In this document: in pieces, positions 24,806 through 33,300 of the stretch
Numbering within the stretch: position 1 is the stretch's first letter
Layout of the letters: every line of letters starts with the position of its first letter
Source of the DNA: Labedella gwakjiensis
Lineage (GTDB): Bacteria; Actinomycetota; Actinomycetes; Actinomycetales; Microbacteriaceae
Length of the DNA stretch: 64,000 nt
Reading direction: 5' to 3'
NCBI RefSeq assembly: GCF_003014675.1
Contig: NZ_PYAU01000001.1
Span: 2,170,001-2,234,000, forward strand
The notes under the pieces: generated by a model
What the model was told of the DNA's origin: nothing
Database searches by the model: none
Seen by the model: the letters and a program-made list of their open reading frames with translations, nothing else
Made by a program: the position numbers and the translations under genes

Positions 24806-24865
24806 ACCCCAAAAAGATCGCGACACGGCACGTGCTTTCGTGCTGTATCGCGATCTTAATGGGGG
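24806..24865. repeat. 60-nt palindrome, copy A
   Basis: 27-nt arm, 6-nt loop (TGCTTT), 27-nt arm. Left arm starts ACCCCAAAAAGATCGCG; right arm starts CGTGCTGTATCGCGATC. Arms pair except at two wobble-type positions and the outer TT/AA. It lies between convergent genes. The TAA stop of the minus-strand gene (24856-24858) is inside the right arm, where the family TTTTT has become TTAAT. A and T runs at the edges allow termination in both directions. It is followed by a G-rich run. Confidence 0.93.
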
Positions 24866-25356
24866 AGGGGGGTGAGGGTCTTGGTGGTGCCGTCCCAGAA
24901 GCGGGCCGCCGTGAGCGTGCCGTCCGAGAGTGGGGGGAGGAGGGGGAGGGCGAGCGCGACCTGGTCGGCGGTGAGGCGGCGGGCGAGCGTGACGTGCGGC
25001 GTCCACGCGCCGGGAAGGCTCGTCGGCACGGGGTCGGTGGACGCTCCGACGACGTGGGTGTGGAGCGCGAGCAGCTCGGTCGTGACGACGACGGTGCGGA
25101 TCAGGACGAAGCGGTCGCGCGCCGCAGGGAACACCGCGACGGCGCCGAAGTGCAGCGGCAGGGGGAGCCTGTCGAACGCGTCCGTCGGGATCTGAGCCCG
25201 GTCGAGGCGCTCGCCCGCCACGAGGGTGACGTGCGGCGCATTGCTCGCGGCGGTGTGCGATGCGAGGCTCGGCAGCTCATGATCGGCGAGGGTACGCCAT
25301 TCCGCGCGGACCGCCGCATCCGTGGCGTCGTCGAGAGTGAGTTCGATGCTCCGCAT
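24856..25356 (-). CDS. 2'-5' RNA ligase family protein
   Basis: 166 residues, two-histidine (2H) phosphoesterase fold. The two motifs are HVTLV (NAPHVTLVAGERLD) and HVTLA (WTPHVTLARRLT), which in the family form the active site for cyclic phosphodiester hydrolysis or RNA end joining. The start at 25356 gives MRSIELTL, a normal N-terminus; an in-frame start 28 codons upstream would add an unlikely basic-cysteine stretch. The last four codons and stop are formed by the edge of palindrome A. The cellular substrate is unknown. Confidence 0.85.
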   Translation of the reverse strand: MRSIELTLDDATDAAVRAEWRTLADHELPSLASHTAASNAPHVTLVAGERLDRAQIPTDAFDRLPLPLHFGAVAVFPAARDRFVLIRTVVVTTELLALHTHVVGASTDPVPTSLPGAWTPHVTLARRLTADQVALALPLLPPLSDGTLTAARFWDGTTKTLTPLPH

Positions 25357-25442
25357 GAGCCCATCTTGCGTGAGCCGGCAGGAATCCGCACACCGGGAAT
25401 GCCCGCCCGCGCCCATGGTGTTTCCCTCAGTGAAGCGATAAA

Positions 25443-25463
25443 CTTGAGTCACACCGACTCAAG
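25443..25463 (+). promoter_or_regulatory. HAIR operator (HspR box)
   Basis: Perfect match to the HspR-associated inverted repeat: CTTGAGT, seven bases, ACTCAAG. It sits 25 bp before the clpB start codon and overlaps a -10-like GATAAACT, so HspR binding would block transcription. In Streptomyces HspR controls clpB, the dnaK operon and lon through this site. Confidence 0.92.
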
Positions 25464-25487
25464 TCTGTGATGAAGGAGACCATACTC

Positions 25488-27650
25488 ATGCAACCGGGTC
25501 AGCAGCCTCCCCAGGAGGACCAGAAGAGCGCCCTCGAACAGTACGGCGTGAATCTCACCGAGGTCGCCCGCAACGGCACGCTCGACCCCGTCATCGGCCG
25601 TGACGCGGAGATCCGCCGTGTCAGCCAGGTGCTCACGCGACGCACGAAGAACAACCCCGTGCTCATCGGTGAGCCCGGCGTGGGAAAGACCGCGGTCGTC
25701 GAGGGTCTCGCGCAGCGCATCGTCGCCGGAGACGTCGCCGAGTCGCTCAAGGGCAAGGAGATCGTCGCCCTCGACATGGCGGCCCTCGTGGCCGGAGCGA
25801 TGTACCGCGGCCAGTTCGAGGAGCGGCTGAAGTCCGTGCTCAAGGAGATCAACGAGGCGGAGGGACGCATCATCACCTTCGTCGACGAGCTCCACATCCT
25901 CATGGGGGCGGGCGGCGGTGAAGGGTCTGTCGCCGCCTCGAACATGCTGAAGCCCATGCTCGCCCGCGGTGAGCTGCGGCTCATCGGCGCCACGACTCTC
26001 GACGAGTACCGCGAGTACGTGGAGAAGGACGCCGCCATGGAGCGGCGGTTCCAGCAGGTCTTCGTGGGGGAGCCGAGCGTCGAGGACAGCATCGCCATCC
26101 TACGCGGACTGAAGGAGCGCTACGAGGCGCACCATAAGGTCGCGATCGCGGACTCCGCGCTCGTGGCCGCCGCCGCGCTCTCGAACCGCTACATCCCCGC
26201 GCGTCAGCTTCCCGATAAGGCCATCGACCTCATCGACGAGGCCGCGTCGAGGCTCCGGATGGAGATCGACTCGGCCCCCGTCGAGATCGACCAGCTGCGA
26301 CGCAGCGTCGATCGTCTGAAGCTCGAGGAGCTCGCGCTCAAGCGGGAGAAGGACGACGCGTCGCGCGATCGGCTCGCCAAGCTGCGCGAGGACTTGAAGG
26401 CGCGCGAGGCGGAACTCGCCGGGCTGCAGGCGCGCTGGGAGCAGGAGCGGGCGTCCCTCAACCGTCTCGGCGACCTCAAGACGCGGCTCGACGAGGCGAA
26501 GATGCGGCTCGACCGCGCCATGCGCGACGGCGACTACCAGAAGGCCTCCCGCATCGAGTACGAGGAGGTCCGCCCCACGCAGGCGGCGATCGTCGAGGCC
26601 GAGCGCGCAGAGCAGGAGCCGCAGGGCGACCGCATGGTGGGCGACCAGGTGACCGAGGCGGACATCGCCGAGGTCGTCGCGGCGTGGACGGGCATCCCCG
26701 TCGGGCGTCTCCTGCAGGGTGAGACCGACAAGCTCCTGCACCTCGAGGCGGAGCTCGGCAAGCGGCTCATCGGTCAGAAGCGCGCCGTGCGTTCCGTCGC
26801 CGACGCCGTGCGGCGCTCGAGGGCCGGCATCTCCGACCCCAACAGACCGACCGGGTCGTTCCTCTTCCTCGGTCCGACGGGCGTCGGCAAGACGGAGCTC
26901 GCGAAGGCACTCGCGGAGCAGCTCTTCGACGATGAGAAGGCGATGATCCGCATCGACATGTCGGAGTACGGGGAGAAGCACTCCGTGTCGCGGCTCGTCG
27001 GGTCGCCCCCCGGCTACGTCGGGTACGAGCAGGGCGGTCAGCTGACCGAGGCTGTGCGCCGCCGGCCCTACTCCGTCGTGCTGTTCGATGAGGTGGAGAA
27101 GGCCCACCCCGAGGTGTTCGACATCCTCCTGCAGGTGCTCGACGACGGTCGGCTCACCGACGGTCAAGGGCGCACGGTGGACTTCCGCAACACGATCCTC
27201 ATCCTCACGTCGAACCTCGGCTCGCACGTGCTCGTGGACCCGTCGATCCCGGACGAGCAGAAGGAGGCCACGGTGCAGGCCCTCGTCCGCCAGTCGTTCA
27301 AGCCGGAGTTCGTGAACCGCCTCGACGACATCGTGGTGTTCCAGACGCTCTCCGAGGAAGAGCTCGGACAGATCGTCGAGCTCTACATCGATCGGATGCA
27401 GCGGCGACTGGCCGAACGCCGCCTGGAGCTCGCGGTGACGCCCGACGCGCGGGCGTGGCTCGCCGAGCGCGGCTACGACCCGATCTACGGAGCGAGGCCA
27501 CTGCGTCGTCTGATGCAGAGCCAGATCGACGACAAGCTCGCCATCGCGATCCTCGACGGGTCGATCCGCGACGGCGACACGGTGCGGGTGGATCTCGACG
27601 GGACGACGGACGCCCTCACGGTGCAGCCGCTCGTGCCTCACGCCGTCTAG
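25488..27650 (+). CDS. clpB: ClpB-type disaggregase lacking the N domain
   Basis: 720 residues, AAA+ chaperone that extracts proteins from aggregates with DnaK. Walker A1 GEPGVGKT at residues 61-68, Walker A2 GPTGVGKT at 462-469. The long charged coiled-coil M domain lies between (about 280-400, [20 protein letters not shown]). [20 protein letters not shown] is the second-ring pore-loop block. No ClpP-docking IGF loop. The protein begins at [19 protein letters not shown], so the usual 140-150 residue Clp_N domain is absent. The start is ATG 25488 with AAGGAG nine bases upstream; an ATG at 25467 lies before the site. HAIR upstream predicts heat-shock control. Confidence 0.93.
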   Translation: MQPGQQPPQEDQKSALEQYGVNLTEVARNGTLDPVIGRDAEIRRVSQVLTRRTKNNPVLIGEPGVGKTAVVEGLAQRIVAGDVAESLKGKEIVALDMAALVAGAMYRGQFEERLKSVLKEINEAEGRIITFVDELHILMGAGGGEGSVAASNMLKPMLARGELRLIGATTLDEYREYVEKDAAMERRFQQVFVGEPSVEDSIAILRGLKERYEAHHKVAIADSALVAAAALSNRYIPARQLPDKAIDLIDEAASRLRMEIDSAPVEIDQLRRSVDRLKLEELALKREKDDASRDRLAKLREDLKAREAELAGLQARWEQERASLNRLGDLKTRLDEAKMRLDRAMRDGDYQKASRIEYEEVRPTQAAIVEAERAEQEPQGDRMVGDQVTEADIAEVVAAWTGIPVGRLLQGETDKLLHLEAELGKRLIGQKRAVRSVADAVRRSRAGISDPNRPTGSFLFLGPTGVGKTELAKALAEQLFDDEKAMIRIDMSEYGEKHSVSRLVGSPPGYVGYEQGGQLTEAVRRRPYSVVLFDEVEKAHPEVFDILLQVLDDGRLTDGQGRTVDFRNTILILTSNLGSHVLVDPSIPDEQKEATVQALVRQSFKPEFVNRLDDIVVFQTLSEEELGQIVELYIDRMQRRLAERRLELAVTPDARAWLAERGYDPIYGARPLRRLMQSQIDDKLAIAILDGSIRDGDTVRVDLDGTTDALTVQPLVPHAV

Positions 27651-27658
27651 TCGACGTC

Positions 27659-27715
27659 CCCTGCGAAGAACGTCCTCCGTGCCCGAGTCGAGCACGGAGG
27701 ACGTTCTTCGCAGGG
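27659..27715. terminator. 24-bp perfect inverted repeat between convergent genes
   Basis: Two perfectly complementary 24-nt arms, the left starting CCCTGCGAAGAACGTCC at 27659 and the right ending GTTCTTCGCAGGG at 27715, with a nine-base loop. It lies 8 nt after clpB and 10 nt before the end of the lipoprotein gene. There is no U tract, so it would be a Rho-independent I-shaped terminator or an mRNA-end protector for both genes. Confidence 0.8.
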
Positions 27716-27725
27716 CCCGAGCGGC

Positions 27726-28538
27726 TCAGGAAGCGATGAGGACGGTGCTGCTGCGCCACCCGAGCGAGTCGTCCCCGACCTGCCAGACCACCGTGAGAGC
27801 CTGCGCGGTGTCCGCCCCGGTCGTATCGGTGGCGACGGTGAACTCCTTCCCGGCGTCCGACGCGGCGCCGGTCTCGGCCGGGACCTCCGTGCCGTCGATG
27901 TACGCCCACACCGTGTCGGGGTAGCCGATCGTCGAGGGGGTATCGGAGTCGAAGCTCTCGGGGCTCGCGAAGAAGATCTTCGCCGGTTCTGCCGCGTCGA
28001 AGGCGCCGGCCTCGGCCTGGTCCTCCGCCCCGCTCGCGGGGTTCCGCCACTCGTACAGGGAACCGCCAGTGGTCGGGATGCCGGCGTCGTCGATGAGCGG
28101 CCCGACGTCGGTCTCGCGGACGATCCATGCATCGGCCGCGGCGTCGGTCTGGGCGCTCACGAGTGTGAAGGCGCCTTCCGGACCCTCGGTCTCCGTGAGG
28201 TTGACGTCGGCGAAGGCCGTGGCCTCCTCCGGCGTGGTCACGCCGTCTCGGCCGAACCAGGATGCGTAGACCTCGGGGTCGCCGCCATAGAACGACTGCG
28301 CCTCCGGCGTCAACAGCGCCCAGGCGGCCGCACTGTCCTCCGCGGCGATCGCCGACAGGTAGTCGCGCACGAGGGTCTCTGACGCGCTCTCCTCGGGAGT
28401 CGCGCTCGCCGACGCGGGGGCGGATTCGCTGGCCGTCGGGGTGGATGCGGCGGGTTCGGTGGTGGCGCACCCGGTGAGGGCGAGAGCCAGAACCAGAGCG
28501 GATCCGCCGAGGATCGTGATGTTCCGTCGTGTGTCCAT
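27726..28538 (-). CDS. Secreted lipoprotein, unknown function
   Basis: 270 residues. Signal peptide with lipobox ALALTGC (Cys about residue 24), then a Ser/Thr/Ala/Pro-rich linker and a globular domain. The domain starts with ETLVRDYLSAIAAEDSAAAWALLTPE, resembling the fold of NTF2/DUF4878-type lipoproteins, though I cannot confirm this. ATG 28538 is chosen over the adjacent ATG 28541 because GGAG is six bases upstream. Convergent with clpB. Would be anchored on the outer face of the membrane. Confidence 0.78.
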   Translation of the reverse strand: MDTRRNITILGGSALVLALALTGCATTEPAASTPTASESAPASASATPEESASETLVRDYLSAIAAEDSAAAWALLTPEAQSFYGGDPEVYASWFGRDGVTTPEEATAFADVNLTETEGPEGAFTLVSAQTDAAADAWIVRETDVGPLIDDAGIPTTGGSLYEWRNPASGAEDQAEAGAFDAAEPAKIFFASPESFDSDTPSTIGYPDTVWAYIDGTEVPAETGAASDAGKEFTVATDTTGADTAQALTVVWQVGDDSLGWRSSTVLIAS

Positions 28539-28606
28539 CATGGTCTCCACGTTACCGAGAGCCACCGATGGCGCCATCAGCCTGTGGGGGGATGGACCGA
28601 TCGTCG

Positions 28607-28640
28607 GAGGGTCGCTACCGTGCCCAGGCAGTCGACCCTC
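28607..28640 (-). terminator. Candidate terminator of the MFS gene
   Basis: GAGGGTCG at 28607-28614 pairs with CGACCCTC at 28633-28640 (8 bp, 18-base loop). It lies directly after the stop of the minus-strand transporter gene. The loop is large and no U run is visible, so support is moderate. Confidence 0.4.
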
Positions 28641-28649
28641 TCGACAGGA

Positions 28650-30128
28650 TCAGTGGTGCGCGACGGCCGGGGTGTCGGCCGTCACCGGCGACGGACGCAC
28701 GAAGAACGCCGCGATGATCGCGAGGGTGGAGATGGCGCCTCCGTAGAAGAAGGCGGTGTGCACGCCGCCCGCCGTTGCGGCCACCTCGCTCGCGCCGCTC
28801 GCGAGGAGTGATGCCGTGCCCACCGTCATGACCGAGACGAACAGGGTGGTGCCCGCCGCACCGGCGAGCTGCTGGGTCGTCCCGATGATCGCGCTGCCGT
28901 GCGAATAGAGACGCGGTTCGACCGCGCCGAGTCCCGCCGTAAAGAGCGGGGTGAACGTGAGGGAGAGACCCGCGCTCAGGACGACGTGCAGCAGGAGGAT
29001 CGTCCAGACGGGCGTCGACTCGGTGGCCAGCATGGCGAGGCCCCACAGGGCCGCCGCGACGATGATGGTGCCGGGTACGAGGAGCGGTCGTGCCCCGAGA
29101 CGGTCGTAGGCGCGTCCGACGAACGGCGCGCCGAGGCCCATGAGCAGGCCGCCCGGCAGGAGGAGCAGGCCGGCCTCGACCGGCTCGAGCCCCAGCACGT
29201 TCTGCAGGTAGATGGGGAGCAGGATGATCGTGCCGAAGAGGGCCATCATCATCGCGGCCATGAGCACCACCGTGACCGCGAACGTCGAGGAGCGGAACGT
29301 GCGCAGGTCGAGCAGGGCGCGGTCGGTGCGCTGCAGGAGCAGCTGACGCGTGATGAACAGAGCGAGGCCGGCGGCGCCGACGACGAACGGCACCCACACG
29401 GGAACGATCGGCGTACCGCTCGCGCCCTCGCCGAGTGAGCTGAGGCCGTAGACGATCCCGCCGAAGCCGAACACCGACAGCACGACGGACACGGGGTCGA
29501 TGCGGGCGTCTGTGTGCTCTCCGACGTTCTTCATCCGGCTGAGGCCGAGGATCAGCGACGCGACCGCGATGGGGAGGACGAGCCAGAAGATGAAGCGCCA
29601 GTTCAGGATCTCGAGGATGAGGCCGGAGACGGTCGGTCCGACGGCGGGCGCGACGGAGATGACGATGGAGATGTTGCCCATCATGCGTCCGCGGCTGGCG
29701 GGTGAGACGAGGGTCATGACGGTGGTCATGAGCAGAGGCATCATGACGGCCGTCCCGCTCGCCTGAATCACCCGACCGACGAGGAGGATCTCGAAGGTGG
29801 GCGCGATTGCGGCCGCGAGCGTTCCGATGCTGAAGAGCGTCATCGCGGCGCCGAACAGCGTCCGCGTCTTCACGCGTTGGATGAGGAACCCCGTGATGGG
29901 GATGATGACGGCCATCGTGAGAAGGAAGGCGGTGGTGAGCCACTGTCCGACGTGCGCTTCGATGCCGAAGTCCGCCATGAGGTTCGGGAGGGCGACGCCC
30001 ATGACCGTCTCGTTGAGGATGACGACGAACGCCGAGACGAGAAGCAGCGTGATGACGGAGCGGTCTCGCGGGGAGAGAGCGTCGGACGCGGGCGCCGATC
30101 GGTCGGGGAGAGTCTTCTGTTCTGTCAT
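28650..30128 (-). CDS. MFS drug efflux transporter, DHA2 family
   Basis: 492 residues, 14 predicted membrane helices as in the DHA2 (14-TMS) proton antiporters. Helix 1 has VSAFVVILNETVMGVALPNL, where LNETVMGVALPNL replaces the LDxTIVNVALP motif. GRVIQASGTAVMMPLLMTTV is the helix-4 block. PAVGPTVSGLILE is antiporter motif C and FWLVLPIAV follows. A perfect palindrome at 30185-30202, 57 nt upstream, is a likely operator; no regulator gene is adjacent. Substrate not predictable. Confidence 0.9.
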   Translation of the reverse strand: MTEQKTLPDRSAPASDALSPRDRSVITLLLVSAFVVILNETVMGVALPNLMADFGIEAHVGQWLTTAFLLTMAVIIPITGFLIQRVKTRTLFGAAMTLFSIGTLAAAIAPTFEILLVGRVIQASGTAVMMPLLMTTVMTLVSPASRGRMMGNISIVISVAPAVGPTVSGLILEILNWRFIFWLVLPIAVASLILGLSRMKNVGEHTDARIDPVSVVLSVFGFGGIVYGLSSLGEGASGTPIVPVWVPFVVGAAGLALFITRQLLLQRTDRALLDLRTFRSSTFAVTVVLMAAMMMALFGTIILLPIYLQNVLGLEPVEAGLLLLPGGLLMGLGAPFVGRAYDRLGARPLLVPGTIIVAAALWGLAMLATESTPVWTILLLHVVLSAGLSLTFTPLFTAGLGAVEPRLYSHGSAIIGTTQQLAGAAGTTLFVSVMTVGTASLLASGASEVAATAGGVHTAFFYGGAISTLAIIAAFFVRPSPVTADTPAVAHH

Positions 30129-30184
30129 CTGTCGCCTCGCGTCGTTCGTGGTGTGTGATCCGGCAGGCGACGACCGCCGTGTGT

Positions 30185-30202
30185 CCTCCGACCTGTCGGA
30201 GG
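30185..30202. promoter_or_regulatory. Palindromic operator candidate of the MFS gene
   Basis: CCTCCGAC-CT-GTCGGAGG, two perfect 8-bp arms with a 2-bp centre, 57-74 nt before the transporter start. The size is that of TetR/MarR-type operators. The regulator would have to be encoded elsewhere. Confidence 0.5.
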
Positions 30203-30365
30203 GGTGTCACGCGAGGGCTGTCGTGCGGATGAGTCGTCGCGGCGGGTCAGGGGCCCGAGCGCATATCGAAGCAGAACCGCGAGAGGCGTCCCGCCATTCC
30301 CGGACGGGTGGAATTCGCGCAGAACCGCGTCTCCAGTATCGCGTGACCGACGCCCCTGGACCAGA

Positions 30366-30403
30366 CGATCCCCCGGTTTCAGCTGCGGGAAACCGGGGGA
30401 TCG
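30366..30403 (-). terminator. Terminator of the nitroreductase gene
   Basis: 15-bp perfect stem, CGATCCCCCGGTTTC at 30366 and GAAACCGGGGGATCG ending at 30403, with an eight-base loop, 33 nt after the stop of the minus-strand nitroreductase. No long U run. Confidence 0.7.
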
Positions 30404-30435
30404 ATCGTGGGTCGTCGGTCGGGGGTCAGTCGTCG

Positions 30436-31026
30436 TCAGTCGTTGACGAGCACGATCTCGTCGAGGTCCTTGCGCGACCGGGGTGCGGTCTCGCGCTCGC
30501 GGAGCATGTCCGACTCGAGGGCGTCGGGCGAGCCGAGCACGCCGACGGCTGTGACCGTGACGGGAACGAGCCGCTCGTCGAGACCGAACGAGGCGCGGAT
30601 CGCGTCCACGTCGAAGCCGCCGACCGGGTGCGTGTGCAGGCCGCTCTTGTGCGCCTGCAGGTTGAACGTGGCCGCGGCCTGACCGAGGTCGTAGATCGCC
30701 CACGGCAGCGGCGTGCCGTCGGCGGTCGAGGTCTCGGCGATGTTGACGACGAGGGCGTGCGAGCTCGCGGCCCACGCGGCGTTGAAGGGGACGAGCGCGT
30801 CGGCGATACGCCGGAACGTGTCCGTGCCGCGACGTCCGACGATGAAGCGCCACGGCTGCGTGTTGCTCGCGGAGGGAGCCCATCGCGCGGCTTCGAGAGC
30901 GGCGACGAGCGCCGTCTCCTCGAAGGCTGCGGTCGGGTCGAAGGATCGCGGGCTCCATCGGCCGGCGATGACCTCGCTGATGGGGACGCTCGTGTGGGCG
31001 AGGCGATCGGGGGTCGTGATGCTCAT
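30436..31026 (-). CDS. Nitroreductase family protein
   Basis: 196 residues, FMN-dependent NAD(P)H oxidoreductase fold. RWSPRSFDP is the FMN phosphate-binding N-terminal motif. ARWAPSASNTQPWRFIVGRR is the family signature. GQAAATFNLQAHKSGLHTHP is the second flavin block. Start at 31026 (MSITTPDRL) is preferred over an upstream ATG that adds a basic stretch without homology. Likely reduces nitro or quinone compounds; physiological substrate unknown. Terminator at 30366. Confidence 0.9.
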   Translation of the reverse strand: MSITTPDRLAHTSVPISEVIAGRWSPRSFDPTAAFEETALVAALEAARWAPSASNTQPWRFIVGRRGTDTFRRIADALVPFNAAWAASSHALVVNIAETSTADGTPLPWAIYDLGQAAATFNLQAHKSGLHTHPVGGFDVDAIRASFGLDERLVPVTVTAVGVLGSPDALESDMLRERETAPRSRKDLDEIVLVND

Positions 31027-31104
31027 GGTCTGCTTCTTTCCGTCAGGTGCATGGTGACCGGACCCCGTCGTCCTCGACATCGTCAACATCGCTCTCCGAC
31101 GCTT

Positions 31105-33147
31105 CTATTCCTGAGTATGGAAGATCGTCTCGATGGTGCCGGGCACCGAATCGTCCTGCAGGCTCGTGACGTCTCCGAGGGGGCGGCCGTCGGCGATGTC
31201 GACGAGGAGCCGGCGCATGATCTTGCCCGAACGCGTCTTCGGGAGGTCGGGAACGGCGAGGATCCACCGCGGCTTCGCCACCGGCCCGATGACCTCGGCC
31301 ACGTGAGCGCGGAGGGTCTCGGTGAGTGCGGTGGAGCGCCGCCGCCAGGCCGCCGGGTCGCTGGACTCCGCGACGTCGCGCCCCGACGGGATGACGAAGG
31401 CGGCGATCGCGTGGCCGGTCACCGGGTCGGCCACGCCCACGACACCGGCCTCGGCCACGTCGGGGTGGGAGACGAGCGCCGACTCGATCTCGATCGTCGA
31501 CAGGCGGTGGCCCGAGACGTTCATCACGTCGTCGACTCGGCCCAGCACCCAGATGTCGCCGTCGGCGTCCCACTTCGCCCCGTCTCCCGAGAAGAAGAAG
31601 CCCTGCTCCCAGAACCGCGTCCAGTAGGCGTCGCGGTAGCGCTCCGGGTCGCCCCACACGGTGCGGGCGAGCGACGGACCCGGGCGATCCACCACGAGGT
31701 ACCCGCCGGAACCGTATGGCACCGTGTCGCCGGCCTCGTCGACGATGCGGACGCCAAGACCGGGGAGGGCTCGAGTCGCCGATCCGGGTTTCAGGGTGCT
31801 CGCGCCGGGGAGGGGGGCGAGCACGGCCGCTCCCGTCTCGGACTGCCACCACGTGTCGACGATCGGGGCCGAGCCCGCCCCGATGTTCTCGCGGAACCAC
31901 ATCCACGCCTCGGGGTTGATCGCCTCGCCCACCGTTCCGAGGAGCCGGATGCTCGAGAGGTCGAATTCGGACGGCACCCCGCTCGGGAACCACGAGCTGA
32001 GCGTGCGGATGAGCGTGGGGGCCGTGTAGTAGGTGGTGACGCCGTACCGCTCGATGATCTCGAAGTGCCGCGTGCGCTGCGGGGTGTCTGGCGTGCCCTC
32101 GTAGATCACCTGGGTGAGCCCGTTCGACAGCGGGCCGTAGATCTCGTACGTGTGGGCAGTGACCCACGCGAGGTCGGCTGTGCACCAGTGCACGTCGTCG
32201 GGCTTCGCGTCGAAGACGGCCCAGTGGGTGAACGAGGCCTGCGTGAGATAGCCGCCGGACGTGTGCACGAGGCCCTTCGGCTTCCCCGTGGTGCCCGACG
32301 TGTAGATGATGAACAGCGGCGTCTCGGCGTCGAAGAATTCGGGGGAGTGCTCGGCGGGCGCGGCATCGAGCGCGTCGTGCCACCACACGTCGCGGCCGTC
32401 CGTCCACGGGATGTCGGGAGTCTGCTGCCCCGTTCGTCGGACCACGAGGACGTGCTCGATCGCGTCGGCACTGGCCACGGCACGATCGGCGTTCTCCTTG
32501 ACGGCGACGGCCTTGCCTCGTCGGAACTGTCCGTCGGTCGTGATGAGGAGCTTCGCCCCGGTGTCGTGCACGCGGAACGCGAGCGCCTCGGCGGAGAAGC
32601 CGCCGAAGACGAGTGAGTGGATGGCGCCGATGCGGGCGATCGCGAGAGTGGCGATGACGGTCTCGGGGATGACCGGGAGGTAGACGACCACCCGGTCGCC
32701 CTTCCCGATGCCGAGCGCTGTGAGAGCGTTCGCCGCCCTGGCGACCTCGCGTTCGAGTTCCGCATAGGTGATGCTGCGCCTGTCGCCGGGCTCGCCCTCG
32801 AAGTGGAGCGCGACCTTGTCTCCACGGCCGGCGGCCACGTGACGGTCGACGCAGTTGACGGCGACGTTGAGGCGGCCGCCGGAGAACCATTCGGTGTGGG
32901 GGACGGTGAGCGAGCCGTCGTCGGCACGGCGCACGGGCTCCCATGTGTGGGCGGTGTGCCACGGCGTGTGCCAGTCGAGGCGGTGTGCCTGCTCCTCCCA
33001 GAACGCCACAGGGTCGGCCGCGGCCCGTTCGGCCCAGGATGCGCCGACATTGGCGGTCGCCGCGATGTGAGCGGGCGCGGGGAACGAGCGGATCTCGTCG
33101 AGGAGGTTCGCGATCGTGGCGGAGGGAGGAGGGGGTGCGTCGGTCAC
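31105..33147 (-). CDS. acsA: Acetyl-CoA synthetase
   Basis: 680 residues. Activates acetate to acetyl-CoA via acetyl-AMP. ANL-superfamily motifs: IIYTSGTTGKPKGLVH (AMP binding), WWQSETGA, GRVDDVMNVSGHRLSTIEIE (hinge and A8). The acetylation-controlled lysine is K642 in PKTRSGKIMRR. GTG at 33147 is chosen; it follows TAGCGT by seven bases without a ribosome site, consistent with a leaderless message. Length is slightly more than the usual 650. Other short-chain acids such as propionate are possible. Confidence 0.94.
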   Translation of the reverse strand: MTDAPPPPSATIANLLDEIRSFPAPAHIAATANVGASWAERAAADPVAFWEEQAHRLDWHTPWHTAHTWEPVRRADDGSLTVPHTEWFSGGRLNVAVNCVDRHVAAGRGDKVALHFEGEPGDRRSITYAELEREVARAANALTALGIGKGDRVVVYLPVIPETVIATLAIARIGAIHSLVFGGFSAEALAFRVHDTGAKLLITTDGQFRRGKAVAVKENADRAVASADAIEHVLVVRRTGQQTPDIPWTDGRDVWWHDALDAAPAEHSPEFFDAETPLFIIYTSGTTGKPKGLVHTSGGYLTQASFTHWAVFDAKPDDVHWCTADLAWVTAHTYEIYGPLSNGLTQVIYEGTPDTPQRTRHFEIIERYGVTTYYTAPTLIRTLSSWFPSGVPSEFDLSSIRLLGTVGEAINPEAWMWFRENIGAGSAPIVDTWWQSETGAAVLAPLPGASTLKPGSATRALPGLGVRIVDEAGDTVPYGSGGYLVVDRPGPSLARTVWGDPERYRDAYWTRFWEQGFFFSGDGAKWDADGDIWVLGRVDDVMNVSGHRLSTIEIESALVSHPDVAEAGVVGVADPVTGHAIAAFVIPSGRDVAESSDPAAWRRRSTALTETLRAHVAEVIGPVAKPRWILAVPDLPKTRSGKIMRRLLVDIADGRPLGDVTSLQDDSVPGTIETIFHTQE

Positions 33148-33154
33148 GTCGTCA

Positions 33155-33160
33155 ACGCTA
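33155..33160 (-). promoter_or_regulatory. Candidate leaderless -10 of acsA
   Basis: TAGCGT on the minus strand, seven bases before the GTG start at 33147; no Shine-Dalgarno sequence present. Confidence 0.5.
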
Positions 33161-33210
33161 CGGGGCGACGCGGACGCCCGACGGTCCCCGCGCAACTCTG
33201 CGTAAACAAT

Positions 33211-33242
33211 GGCACCCGCCGCCCCTGTGGACGACGGGTGCC
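33211..33242 (-). terminator. Candidate terminator after the acidic-protein gene
   Basis: GGCACCCG at 33211-33218 pairs with CGGGTGCC at 33235-33242, about 50 nt after the stop of the minus-strand gene at 33293 and before acsA. Confidence 0.5.
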
Positions 33243-33268
33243 GAATGCCGATCGAACGGCCCAGGCCC

Positions 33269-33300
33269 GACGCGGTTCAGGCCTGACGCGGTTCAGGCCT
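33269..33300. repeat. 16-bp direct duplication across a stop codon
   Basis: Two identical adjacent copies of GACGCGGTTCAGGCCT, with a partial third (GACGCGG) at 33301. The active stop codon of the minus-strand gene lies in the second copy, so the first copy is an untranslated duplicate of the gene's end. Confidence 0.9.

Larger units (their letters stand above)
30129..30435. other. Intergenic region with operator and terminator
   Basis: A 307-nt gap with no credible gene. It contains the MFS 5' region, the palindrome at 30185-30202, two direct copies of GCAGAACCGCG about 48 nt apart (near 30271 and 30319), and the nitroreductase terminator at 30366-30403. The rest shows no feature I can name. 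Confidence 0.6.

Noticed and set aside
28899-32616. Very long plus-strand frame (over 900 codons) opposite the MFS, nitroreductase and acsA genes
   Set aside because: It is antisense to three genes with clear family motifs and has Arg/Glu-rich composition typical of shadows.
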